Below, in pieces: positions 56,394 to 64,000 of a DNA stretch of 64,000 bases (position 1 is its first letter; each line of letters opens with the position of its first letter). The DNA is from Thraustochytrium sp. TN22. Lineage: Eukaryota; Sar; Bigyra; Thraustochytrida; Thraustochytriidae. Position numbers and translations under genes: made by a program. The DNA is taken from the NCBI GenBank assembly GCA_013306675.1, contig JABLUY010000002.1, positions 62,001 to 126,000 on the forward strand, written 5' to 3'. The notes under the pieces were generated by a model that saw nothing but the letters and a program-made list of their open reading frames with translations, was not told the origin of the DNA and ran no database searches.

Positions 56394-58415
56394 TCACCGT
56401 GCGGCGCTGTCGTCCTGGAGCGCGTCAATGAGCATGAAGCGGTCCTGCGAAGTGAAGGATGTGGCGGACATTTGCTGGTGGCGCGAGAGGTGGCCGCTGG
56501 AGCCGCGCATGGGCGCGTGCGGGTCGTGCTCAATGTGCTGCGGGTGGTGAAAGGTGGGCTGCTCTTGCTTGAGGACCGCCGGGACCTCGCTGCCGGCCTC
56601 GGCGAAGACATGGCGGAAAGAACCCGGGTTGGAGGCCGGCGCGTCGTCGTGCGCGCTGAGCTCGAGGCCGAGCGAGTCCAGAAAGAGCGCCGGGTCGTCC
56701 TCGCCAAGGCCGGAGTCGGCGTGCGGCTCGTGCGTGTCAAAGGCCGGCGTCGCCTGCTGGTGCTGGTGCTGGTGGAGATGGGCTTCATGTGGAGTCGCGG
56801 CCGGGGCAAACTGGGTTTCGGCCGAACGTGCGGTCTGCTGATAGTGCTGCTGCTGCTGCTGCTGCTCCTGCTGCTGCTGCTGAAGCTGGGACTCCTGCTG
56901 CGGCGGGATGTAGGGCGGGTCAACCTCGTACTGCCTCACCTCGTGGTGCGTATGGAACATCTCGTACTTGACGGGACCGGCGGCGGGAGCCTTGGTGTAG
57001 GCCGCGTCCGGGGAATGTGCTGCCTCGTTGCCGGTGCTAAAGGAGTGCTGCCGTGACCAGTCGGCCGCGCCGGCCTCCGGGTAGGCCATGTGCATGGCGG
57101 CGTCCTCGTCCGCAACGGAGGGCGGCGTACCCATGACCGTGAGGTCCGTCATGTCCGCGTAGGCGGCCTGCGCGTCGTGATACGGCTCAAAGCCGGGCTC
57201 GAAGCCGGGCGGCTGCGCATGCAGGTGCGGCTCCGTCGCCGCCGCCGCCGCCGCGTCCACGTTGTCTGGGAAGAGCGGAATGCCGAGAGCGTCCGGCCCA
57301 ACCGGCGGCTGCTGCACAATGCCCCCCGGGGCGAGCGGCGCGAGCACGTCGCTGAGCGAGACGGAGGCGCGCATGGCATGGTGCATGGGGTGGGTGGGGT
57401 GGACAGCCGTCTGCAGGTGCGGCGGCAGAGAGTAGACATAGCGCGGGTCGGAGGCGACCGTCTCCTCGAGGCGCGGGTACTCGCCTGCAAGCTGCTTCCA
57501 GCGCTGGCGTACGGCGTTCTTTGACCGGCCCGGCAGCTGGCTGGCGATGGCGACCCAGCGGTTGTTGGCGGTGGCCTTGGCGTCAATGATGACGCGGTCC
57601 TCGGCTGCACTCCACTGCTTCTGCTGCGCGCGCAGCAGCGACTTGAAGCGAGTCTTGACGGCGTTCTCGGTGCGGCCGTTCATCTGGCCCGAGATCTCGG
57701 CCCACTTGTTGCCGAGCTGCGCCTGCAGGTCCATGAGCTGGTTGTCCTCCTCGGCGGTCCACGGCTCGCGGTTGATGCTCGGGTCCAGGTTCAAACTCCA
57801 GCGTTCACGGCACTGCTTGGCAGTACGCCCAGGGATGAACTTGGCCACGGCCACCCAGGAGGTGTCCCCAGTGGGCGAGACCAGGCTGCGCAGCTTGTCG
57901 TCTTCCTCCTGTGTCCAGTGGCCCTTGACCAAGCCGGGCTGCAGCACCTTCTTCCACCGCTGCAGGCACTGCAGGTGGCTCTTCTCCGGCACGCGTTCCG
58001 CAATGGCCTTCCAGTTCCTCCCGCCGAACTCCTCCACGGCCTTGCGCAGCAGCTCGTCCTCCTCCGGCGACCACTTCTTGCTCGGGTAAGGCGGCGTCGA
58101 CTCATGCACCGACGCCTTCTCGCGCGATGTGGCGTGCATGCGGTCGCCCAGCTCCGGCTGCGCCTTGCGCACGGGCTGCTTCAGGTTGAGCTGAAAGCCG
58201 CCGCCCGCGGCCTTGCCGCTCTTGCGCCCGCTGCGCGCGCCAGCGTCCTCCCGCCCGCCCACGCTCAGCCCTGCGAACTGCGCCGCCAGCGCCTCGCCAT
58301 CCTTGCCGCCGCTCCCGGCCGTCGACTCCAGGAACGCCTTCTTGCCCTCCTGCGACAGCTTGTCCTTGTCGGCCTTGCGCCGCGCCACCTTGCGCGCCGA
58401 GCTGTTGTTGCCCAT
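56394..58415 (-). CDS. 3R-MYB-type transcription factor with a fourth MYB repeat and myristoylation-type N-terminus
   Basis: 673 residues if translation starts at ATG 58415, the first Met followed by orderly sequence. R1 (about 115-158), R2 (166-212) and R3 (219-262) have the canonical spaced Trp pattern of 3R-MYBs, with R-W-K-K-V-L closing R1 and C-R-E-R-W closing R2. Directly after R3 a fourth unit (about 267-312, Q-W-S-A-A-E-D ... R-W-V-A-I-A ... A-V-R-Q-R-W) repeats the fold. 3R-MYBs bind MSA-type promoter elements and control G2/M genes in plants, protists and animals. The C-terminal half is disordered with a polyQ tract. The N-terminus M-G-N-N-S-S fits the N-myristoylation consensus. 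Upstream frame is open but low-complexity, so the start is likely rather than certain. Confidence 0.88.
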   Translation of the reverse strand: MGNNSSARKVARRKADKDKLSQEGKKAFLESTAGSGGKDGEALAAQFAGLSVGGREDAGARSGRKSGKAAGGGFQLNLKQPVRKAQPELGDRMHATSREKASVHESTPPYPSKKWSPEEDELLRKAVEEFGGRNWKAIAERVPEKSHLQCLQRWKKVLQPGLVKGHWTQEEDDKLRSLVSPTGDTSWVAVAKFIPGRTAKQCRERWSLNLDPSINREPWTAEEDNQLMDLQAQLGNKWAEISGQMNGRTENAVKTRFKSLLRAQQKQWSAAEDRVIIDAKATANNRWVAIASQLPGRSKNAVRQRWKQLAGEYPRLEETVASDPRYVYSLPPHLQTAVHPTHPMHHAMRASVSLSDVLAPLAPGGIVQQPPVGPDALGIPLFPDNVDAAAAAATEPHLHAQPPGFEPGFEPYHDAQAAYADMTDLTVMGTPPSVADEDAAMHMAYPEAGAADWSRQHSFSTGNEAAHSPDAAYTKAPAAGPVKYEMFHTHHEVRQYEVDPPYIPPQQESQLQQQQQEQQQQQQHYQQTARSAETQFAPAATPHEAHLHQHQHQQATPAFDTHEPHADSGLGEDDPALFLDSLGLELSAHDDAPASNPGSFRHVFAEAGSEVPAVLKQEQPTFHHPQHIEHDPHAPMRGSSGHLSRHQQMSATSFTSQDRFMLIDALQDDSAAR

Positions 58416-58454
58416 GTCTGACTGCGCCACGACACGACACGCCACGAGCCGGCT

Positions 58455-58530
58455 CGCGAGGCGACGCGAGGCGAGGCGAGGCGACGCGACGCGAGGCGAG
58501 GCGAGGCGACGCGAGGCGATGCGAGGCGAG
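58455..58530. repeat. GCGAGGCGACGC-type repeats at MYB start
   Basis: Degenerate 5- to 10-bp units of GAGGC and GACGC immediately upstream of the MYB ATG. They resemble the array upstream of the 48992 gene. Confidence 0.75.
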
Positions 58531-59336
58531 GCGCGCTCAGACGCCGACCCGCCGCAGCCTGCGCCGCTGCCGCGCCGGCCGCCCGCCACGCTTAACGCGC
58601 GCGCGCGGGATGGACGCGATGGACGGAGCCCTGCGGCTGTCGCGGGATGCAGAACTGCGCGCTCGCCGCACCTGCGCGGGTCCGCGCGGGCGGCCCAGCC
58701 GACGAGGGACGGCGCGCGCGGGGGAGCGGGGGGGGGTGGCGAGCTGCTGCGCTCGCTCGCTCGGCGCCGCGCCGGCCGCGACCGCTCCCTGGCTAGCCGC
58801 TCGGGGTCTGCGGCCGTCGTACAACTCCACGCGGGCGCCGGGCGCCGCCGCGCGCTGGGCCGAGCTCCCGGGTCCGGTGCCGCCGCCGCCATTTTCCAAG
58901 CCCTGTGCAGGCCGCAGCGGACCCCGCGTCGCCAAATCGCATCGGCCGAAAAGAGACCTTCAAATCTGCGGAACAGGAGAACGTTGCGAACGTTCAGGGC
59001 GCTGTTCGCCGCGGCCGATCCGAAGTTCCACTTCGAGTTCCAGCGGGTTGAGGACGAGCACGTCGACGATGGGAAGAACCGGACTCGTACGAGCAAGGGG
59101 CAGCAAGGGCGGGTCCGAGAGAGAGAGGGAGAGATGCCCGACCGCGGCGCGGGCGGCTGCGCGCAGCCGAGCTGGGCTGAGCTGAGCTGGACTGGACTGC
59201 CTGACTGACTGACCGTGAGCTCACGTAGCCTGGAAATCGGCTGGCGGACACCTACCTGGCCGGCCGACCAGCTGCCACTGACTCGAAGACGAGGCCGGCG
59301 ACCAAGGCGCTGCCCGGATGGGCATGAGATTTTTGG

Positions 59337-59630
59337 TGTCGCGTTGCTCATGCTGGAACCATACCACTGCAGCTGCTGTGCCGCGGGATGCCGCTGGACT
59401 GGCCGTTGTTGACTCGCTTGCACGCAGCACTCTGGCCAGATCTGATCTACTGGGTTGCGAGATCGAATTGGGTTCGGGCTTGTTCGAGTCATCAAGCTGG
59501 GACTTTACAAGTTACAGCGGACACGCATCCTGGTACGCTGACATTTGGCTGGCTCGGCTGGCTCGGCTTGACTCAGCCGGCTCGGCTGGCTCGGCTGGTT
59601 CGGCTGGCTCGGCTGGCTCGCGGCGCCTCA
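59337..59630. repeat. Tandem segmental duplication, copy A (294 bp)
   Basis: First copy of a direct tandem duplication. It starts TGTCGCGTTGCTCATGCTGG and ends with an array of GGCTGGCTCG units. It lies beside copy B without spacer. Most of the body is identical, with a few indels, which points to a recent event. Confidence 0.9.
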
Positions 59631-59930
59631 TGTCGCGTTGCTCATGCTGGCAGCTGGAACCGTTCCACTGCAGCCGCTGGCCGCTGGATGCCGCTGGGCG
59701 CCGCTGGACTGGCCGTTGTTGACTCGCTTGCACGCAGCACACTGGCCAGATCACTGGGTTGTGAGATCGAATTGGGTTCGGGCTTGTTCGAGTCATCAAG
59801 CTGGGACTTTACAAGTTACAGCGGACACGCATCCTACGTCGACATTTGGCTGGCTCGGCTAGCTCGGCTTGACTCAGCCGGCTCGGCTGGCTCGGCTGGC
59901 TCGGCTGGCTCGGCTGGCTCGCGGCACCTC
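59631..59930. repeat. Tandem segmental duplication, copy B (about 300 bp)
   Basis: Second copy, with a small number of substitutions and short indels relative to copy A and a slightly different number of GGCTGGCTCG units at its end. No open frame, terminal inverted repeats or target-site duplications, so it does not look like a transposon. Confidence 0.9.
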
Positions 59931-59971
59931 TTGGGCTCGCACGATGCAAGATGACGAGCAGGTCTATGCAT

Positions 59972-60005
<34 letters not shown>
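59972..60005. repeat. AAGC tetranucleotide microsatellite
   Basis: About eight perfect CAAG/AAGC units downstream of the duplicated block. Confidence 0.93.
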
Positions 60006-60006
<1 letters not shown>

Positions 60007-60408
60007 CGTTCGCTGAAGCTCGCTCCTTGCGAAGAACTTCTCATGTGCGGTCCTGACTTGCACCCTTGCGATGCGTTGCAGTTGCTCTATTGTCAGTGCC
60101 CTGCGCTGAGCGGCACGGCGGCACAGGATCGGCGACTGCCTGCAGCGTTTCGTACGGCACCGAGACAAAGCCACCCGAACTTCACGGCTTGCGGCTGTTG
60201 TTACAGGCAAGTGTCTTGGAGCAACTTCGGCTGGCACGCGTGCGCGGCTGGACTCTTGGCGGCCGCTGACATGGTCCAACACAGTCTTGCCCTGCGCTTC
60301 TGTGTCAGAACGTGCCTCTCCTTTTTTGGCATTCCTTGACGGCCCACTGAAAGGGCATGCCTCAAGTTTTGCACGCCTCACGGAGCGTCCCTTTGCATTT
60401 GCAGAACT

Positions 60409-60444
60409 TGACGTCAAGTGCATGTGCAAGTGCACCTGACGTCA
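60409..60444 (+). promoter_or_regulatory. Pair of TGACGTCA (CRE/ATF-type) palindromes
   Basis: Two perfect TGACGTCA palindromes at 60409-60416 and 60437-60444, 28 bp apart. Both are followed by AAGTGC and then TGTGC one base later, so a unit of about 20 bp is duplicated. They lie 130-170 bp upstream of the helicase ATG. In other eukaryotes this palindrome is bound by bZIP factors of the CREB/ATF type. Confidence 0.55.
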
Positions 60445-60576
60445 AGTGCTTGTGCGCTCTGCTTGCACTGACACTGCGCGTGACTGCTCCGAGTCCGAGT
60501 CCGAGATGGCGGTGGCGCCGCAGCGGTGGTTAGGCTCCTGACGGGCTCCTGGCATTGCGAAAAAGGCGCGCGCGGG

Positions 60577-61243
60577 ATGGCGAGCCGCGCGGGAGGCGGC
60601 GGTGGCGGCGGCGGCGGCGCGGGCGCAGGCACGGGCGCAGGCATGGCGGAGCGCGACATCGCGCTCTGGCTGCGACTGGCCTGGGTGTGCGAGCCGGCCT
60701 GGCGGTCTGCCGATGAGCTGCCGCTAGGTCTGACGGAGACCTCGAGCGGGGCGCTGCGCGTGGAGTCCGTGGGAGAGGAGGCGCGACGACGTCGCTGGGC
60801 GGTGCGCCCGGGTGACGTCTTGTGCAGCGCGCACGGCTTCGAGAGCTTGACTAGAGTGGCCATGTTGAATGGGGGACTCCAGGTGAGCGCCGCAGGCACG
60901 TACGCGGTGCGGCTCAAGCAGGAGGTCGTCTACGACCGTGCGACGCTGCTCCGGGCGAATGCGATCGCGGTCGCGCCCCACGTTGCGGGCGGGCCGGAGA
61001 GGTACCACTGGAACCTGGAGATGGTCAAGGGCATCTGCGGACTTCCACCCGGCGCGTCTTCCGAGGTGGTGGCGGTCAATGGGCTGTGCCTGAAGCGCGG
61101 TCTCATGGAGCTCAAGGTGGCCATCGGGGATTGGCTCGCGGCCTCGGACGGGCCCTTTCGGCTTGACATCGAGTGCACGTCGCGCCCCAACGAGCTGGAA
61201 CGGTTGCCAGCTACCGCCATTGCCCCCGCCTCCGCAGTGCCCT

Positions 61244-61274
<31 letters not shown>

Positions 61275-64000
61275 CCCAAAGCGTGCCTCGCCCAGCGCCG
61301 TGGACCTGACCCCAAGCAAGCGTGCGGCACGCGCGGAACGCAAGGAACTGGATGGCCTGGAGAATGACGATTTTGGCGACGGCGTCGACCTGATGGTAGC
61401 GACGCAGACCATCACCATGATCTGCCCGGTGAGCCTGTGCAAGCTTCGCAATCCGGCGCGAGGGCCGGCGTGCACGCACGCGAGCGCTGTGGAGCTCGAG
61501 TTTTGCAAGGTGGGCCGCCCCTGCCCCATCTGCGGCAAGCCGATTACCCACGCGATGATTGACCCTAACTTTCAGCTAGCAATCCACACTGCTCCGGCGA
61601 GCTGCGAGCGGCTCAATGTCGTGCCACATGGACCCGGCGGGAGACCGTTCACCTTCACGCACGTGCTTCCGGCCCCGGTCAATAACAAAGTGATCTCCAT
61701 CCTCGACGAGGACAACCCGGGGCTCGCGAACGGGGCGCCGACGCCCGCGCCGAAGCCCTTCATCAAGGCCGAACCAGTGGGCGTCCCGGCGGCTGCCACG
61801 GCAGCGCATGTTCTGGCCCAGCGCGGCGGAGCGATCGGAGCATTGGATCACGGCGGCGCCGTGCCCACGCAAGCTGGTGCTGGTGCTGGTGCTGCGAACC
61901 CAATCGTTGAAGTGCAAAGCGTGCGTGAGGCGATTCGCCACTTCGGTGGCGAGCAAGAGTCTTCCTTCCCGGACCGGCTCTCCAAGGTGCTGTCGCAGCT
62001 GTCGCTGCAGCAGGCAAGGCTCGTAGCGCAGCGATCCCAGATGTCGCTCGTGGAGCACGCGCGCTGGGGGCCGTGCGCGATGCGCCCGGACAAGGCGAAG
62101 AAGCGACTCATAGTGGGCGGCGTCAAGGTGCACTTCCCGCACCGCAAACTGCTCGGGCCGCAGGTACGGCTTGTCGTGGAGATGCTGTCTGCCTTCAAAG
62201 AGCAAAAGCACGCTCTGGTGGAGTCGCCCACCGGCACGGGCAAGACGGCCGCCCTGGTGTGCGCGGCGCTCGCGTGGCAACGCCACCACGACGAGCTCAA
62301 GTGGGCGGACCTGGGCGGGAAGCAGCGTACCATCTTCTTCCTGACGCGAACGCATTCCCAGGTTGCGCAAATCGTCTCCGCCATGCGCGACATGCCATAT
62401 CGACCGGTGATCGACTCGCTCGGGAGCCGCCAGAGCTTGTGCAACAACGAGGAGTTGCGCGCGCAGACCAAGGGCTCGCGCGAGGCGCTCAACGTACGGT
62501 GCCAGCTGGCCGTGCAGAAGGGCTCTTGCAAACGCTACAAGAGCATGCTGAACGAGTCCTTTGTGAGCCGTGTGCGCGACCTGGCGCGGCCCATGCCGGC
62601 GGCAAACCTGGGCCAGCCGCAGGAGCGCGACGGTCTCTATGACATCGAGGACTTGGTCCGTGCAAGCGAGGACGGCGCCGTGAGCGGGTGCGCCTTCTTC
62701 ACGTCCAAGTCGCTGCAGAACTCGGCGCAGTTCATCGTCTGCCCGTACAACTATGTCGTGGACCCAACGATCCGCGAGATGCTGGTTCCGGAGAGCCAGG
62801 CTGGCACGCCCATCTTCATCTTTGACGAGGGCCACAACCTCGAGTCCACCTGCATGGAAACCGGCTCCTGCTCGCTGACTCTGCCCAACGTGCTGGAGGT
62901 GGTCCGCGACCTCTGCGTGCTGGCCTCTTTCACGAACTGGGTCGTTGAGCCGGGCCCCGACGGATGCACCATGGCAAGCCTCGTCCGGGATATCATCCCG
63001 ATCTTCGATAGCCTGGCGCAGTTTATGCTAGCGCAGCGCGCCGCCTGGGTTGCCTCGCCGCAAAGCCGCCAGGTCTCCAGGTACGAGTCGCGCTTCGAGG
63101 TCTACCGTCGCGGCGGCATGACAGACGACGGCAAGTCCGCCGTGGCAGCCACTTTCCTGTCCCAGTTGGGTCTCGAGGCTGACGCGCTCAAATTGGCTGC
63201 CGAAAGGTTGGTACAAGTCCTGCGCGCGATGACCGAGTCGAGCACGGAGGAGGGCGAGGAGGACGAGGAGGGCGGGGCGGAGGGCGAGGACCCCTTCGGC
63301 CTGCACGGCCGGCGCGAGTTCCAGCGCGGCGCTGGCCGCCGCGGCGACCGCCCGCCCACCTACCTACGGTCGCTCTCGCAAACCGCCTCCCAGGGCCTGC
63401 TAGTCCTTGGCCTCCTCAGCAAGACACCGGCCGACTACTACGTGGTGCTCTCCGCGGAGCGCCTGACCGAGCCCAAGGAGGACATCACGCACGGCGAGCA
63501 CGACTTCGGCTACCGCTTCCCCTTTCGGCAGTGCTCCATGGGCCACGGATCGTACCTTGGGAGGGGCAACTACAGGCTCTCCTCGTGGTCGATGGACCTG
63601 CAGCTGGTGCTCATGAACCCAGGGGTCATCTTCGATCTCTTCTCCTCGATTGCGCACTCCGTCGTGGTGGCCTCGGGGACGCTCTTCCCCATGAGTCCGG
63701 GAGAGTTCGGCAAGGACTTCACGCGGCGCCTACGCGGCCAGGGCGTGGCACTTGACCATGTCATCGACCAGAAACGCCAGCTGTACATGGCGGTGGTCGA
63801 AAGCAGCCCATCGGGCGAGTCGCTCAACAGCACATACAAGGCGCGTAAGGAGCGGCGGAAGTTTGCCTACGAGCAGGCGCTGATCGATTCCATCCGGAGT
63901 ATCCTGCGCGCCATCACCGTTCCGGGCGGCAGCCTGGTCTTCCTGACCAGCTACAAGCAGCTAGCCGAGGTGCAGAGCTATCTAGACAGCTCCCGCATCG
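60577..64000 (+). CDS. FANCJ/BRIP1-type iron-sulfur DNA helicase fused to a PIAS-like SP-RING (3' end outside window)
   Basis: ATG 60577 is the first in frame after a TGA at 60481; ATG 60643 is an alternative. 1141 residues lie in the window. Order: a Gly-rich start; a PDZ-like segment (about 48-112, with R-P-G-D-V-L); and an SP-RING (about 279-330). The SP-RING begins C-P-V-S-L at 283 and has zinc ligands C299, H301, C316 and C319, then M-I-D-P-N-F. A SUMO-interaction-like motif V-I-S-I-L-D-E-D (372-379) and the SUMO acceptor consensus I-K-A-E (Lys397) follow. The XPD-family helicase comes next: G-G-V-K-V-H-F-P, Walker A Lys556 in S-P-T-G-T-G-K-T, iron-sulfur cysteines C622, C642, C651 and C705, and DEGH at 750-753. 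Motif S-G-T-L-F-P-M closes the visible part. The helicase remains open at the window end. FANCJ helicases unwind interstrand-crosslink and G-quadruplex DNA; SP-RINGs are SUMO E3 ligases. Confidence 0.92.
61405..61570 (+). other. SP-RING (MIZ-type) zinc finger segment in the helicase protein
   Basis: Residues about 277-331 follow the PIAS/Siz SP-RING closely. They run from T-M-I-C-P-V-S-L through P-A-R-G-P-A-C-T-H and then C-P-I-C-G-K to M-I-D-P-N-F-Q. All four zinc-ligand positions of the SP-RING (Cys, His, Cys, Cys) are kept. A RING or U-box is less likely because the first C-x2-C pair of a RING is absent. Confidence 0.85.

Larger units (their letters stand above)
58416..60576. promoter_or_regulatory. 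Divergent intergenic region with a tandem duplication
   Basis: About 2.2 kb between the divergent MYB and helicase starts. It has GCGAGGCGACGC-like repeats next to the MYB start (58455-58530). A nearly 300-bp tandem duplication (59337-59930) contains GGCTGGCTCG arrays. An AAGC microsatellite lies at 59972-60005. Two TGACGTCA palindromes lie close to the helicase start. No gene is supported; the open frame that continues upstream of the MYB start is low-complexity. Confidence 0.6.

Noticed and set aside
59470-59490. GTTCGAGTC word considered as a tRNA T-loop
   Set aside because: No acceptor stem, anticodon arm or D-loop can be paired around it, and both duplicated copies fail equally.
58416-59495. 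N-terminal extension of MYB by 360 codons
   Set aside because: The frame is open, but the added sequence is composed of R-L-A-S repeats from the GAGGC array and parts of the tandem duplication; the 58415 ATG starts orderly sequence. Kept only as an alternative.
59337-59930. Tandem duplication considered as a transposon or CRISPR-like array
   Set aside because: Two adjacent copies without terminal inverted repeats, target-site duplications, coding capacity or repeat-spacer order. The organism is a eukaryote.

Overview
The window is nuclear DNA of a unicellular eukaryote, not a bacterium. It carries 14-3-3, VPS13, VPS11, a YIPF5-type Golgi protein, a CHD chromatin remodeler, a 3R-type MYB and a FANCJ-type helicase. 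Nearly all genes are single long open frames, including an 11.9 kb VPS13. They alternate on both strands with short gaps, GC-rich third codon positions and many tri- and tetranucleotide repeats between genes. One classical GT-AG intron can be proven by protein continuity (NDK). This intron-poor, GC-rich style with animal-like gene content is what I would expect of a thraustochytrid (Labyrinthulomycetes, Stramenopiles). That assignment is an inference from style, not from a marker gene.

Layout, left to right. Positions 1-5 kb: the tail of a GYF-domain gene, an A4GALT-like glycosyltransferase, and 14-3-3. Positions 5-12.5 kb: a polyQ coiled-coil protein, a divergent EF-hand-like protein, and a Ser-rich orphan. 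Positions 12.6-24.6 kb: a giant VPS13 lipid-transfer protein with an internal PDZ domain. Positions 25-28 kb: a membrane-anchored sulfotransferase and a divergent promoter region. Positions 28-34 kb: a CHD remodeler that also carries a bromodomain, an ARID-like domain and a GATA-like finger. Positions 34.5-43.6 kb: a PH-like orphan, VPS11 with a ruined RING, a small probably mitochondrial membrane protein, and a SelW/Rdx protein with a C2H2 finger. Positions 43.8-51 kb: YIPF5-like, RibB (DHBP synthase), NDK with one intron, and a membrane protein of three-helix repeats. Positions 51.4-58.4 kb: lysosomal NAGLU (GH89), a multipass membrane orphan, and a four-repeat MYB. Positions 60.6-64 kb: a FANCJ-type helicase fused to a PIAS-like SP-RING and running off the window.

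The genes do not form an operon or one pathway. Several belong to endomembrane and lysosome biology (VPS13, VPS11, YIPF5, NAGLU, glycosyltransferase, sulfotransferase). A second group is nuclear (CHD, MYB, helicase). The main novelty is domain recombination in otherwise conserved housekeeping proteins. The strongest case is the last gene, which joins a PDZ-like module, an SP-RING, a SUMO-interaction-like motif and a consensus SUMO acceptor lysine to an XPD/FANCJ iron-sulfur helicase. It looks like a SUMO E3 ligase built into a DNA repair helicase.

No transposons, viral fossils, tRNA or rRNA genes, or CRISPR arrays were recognised.
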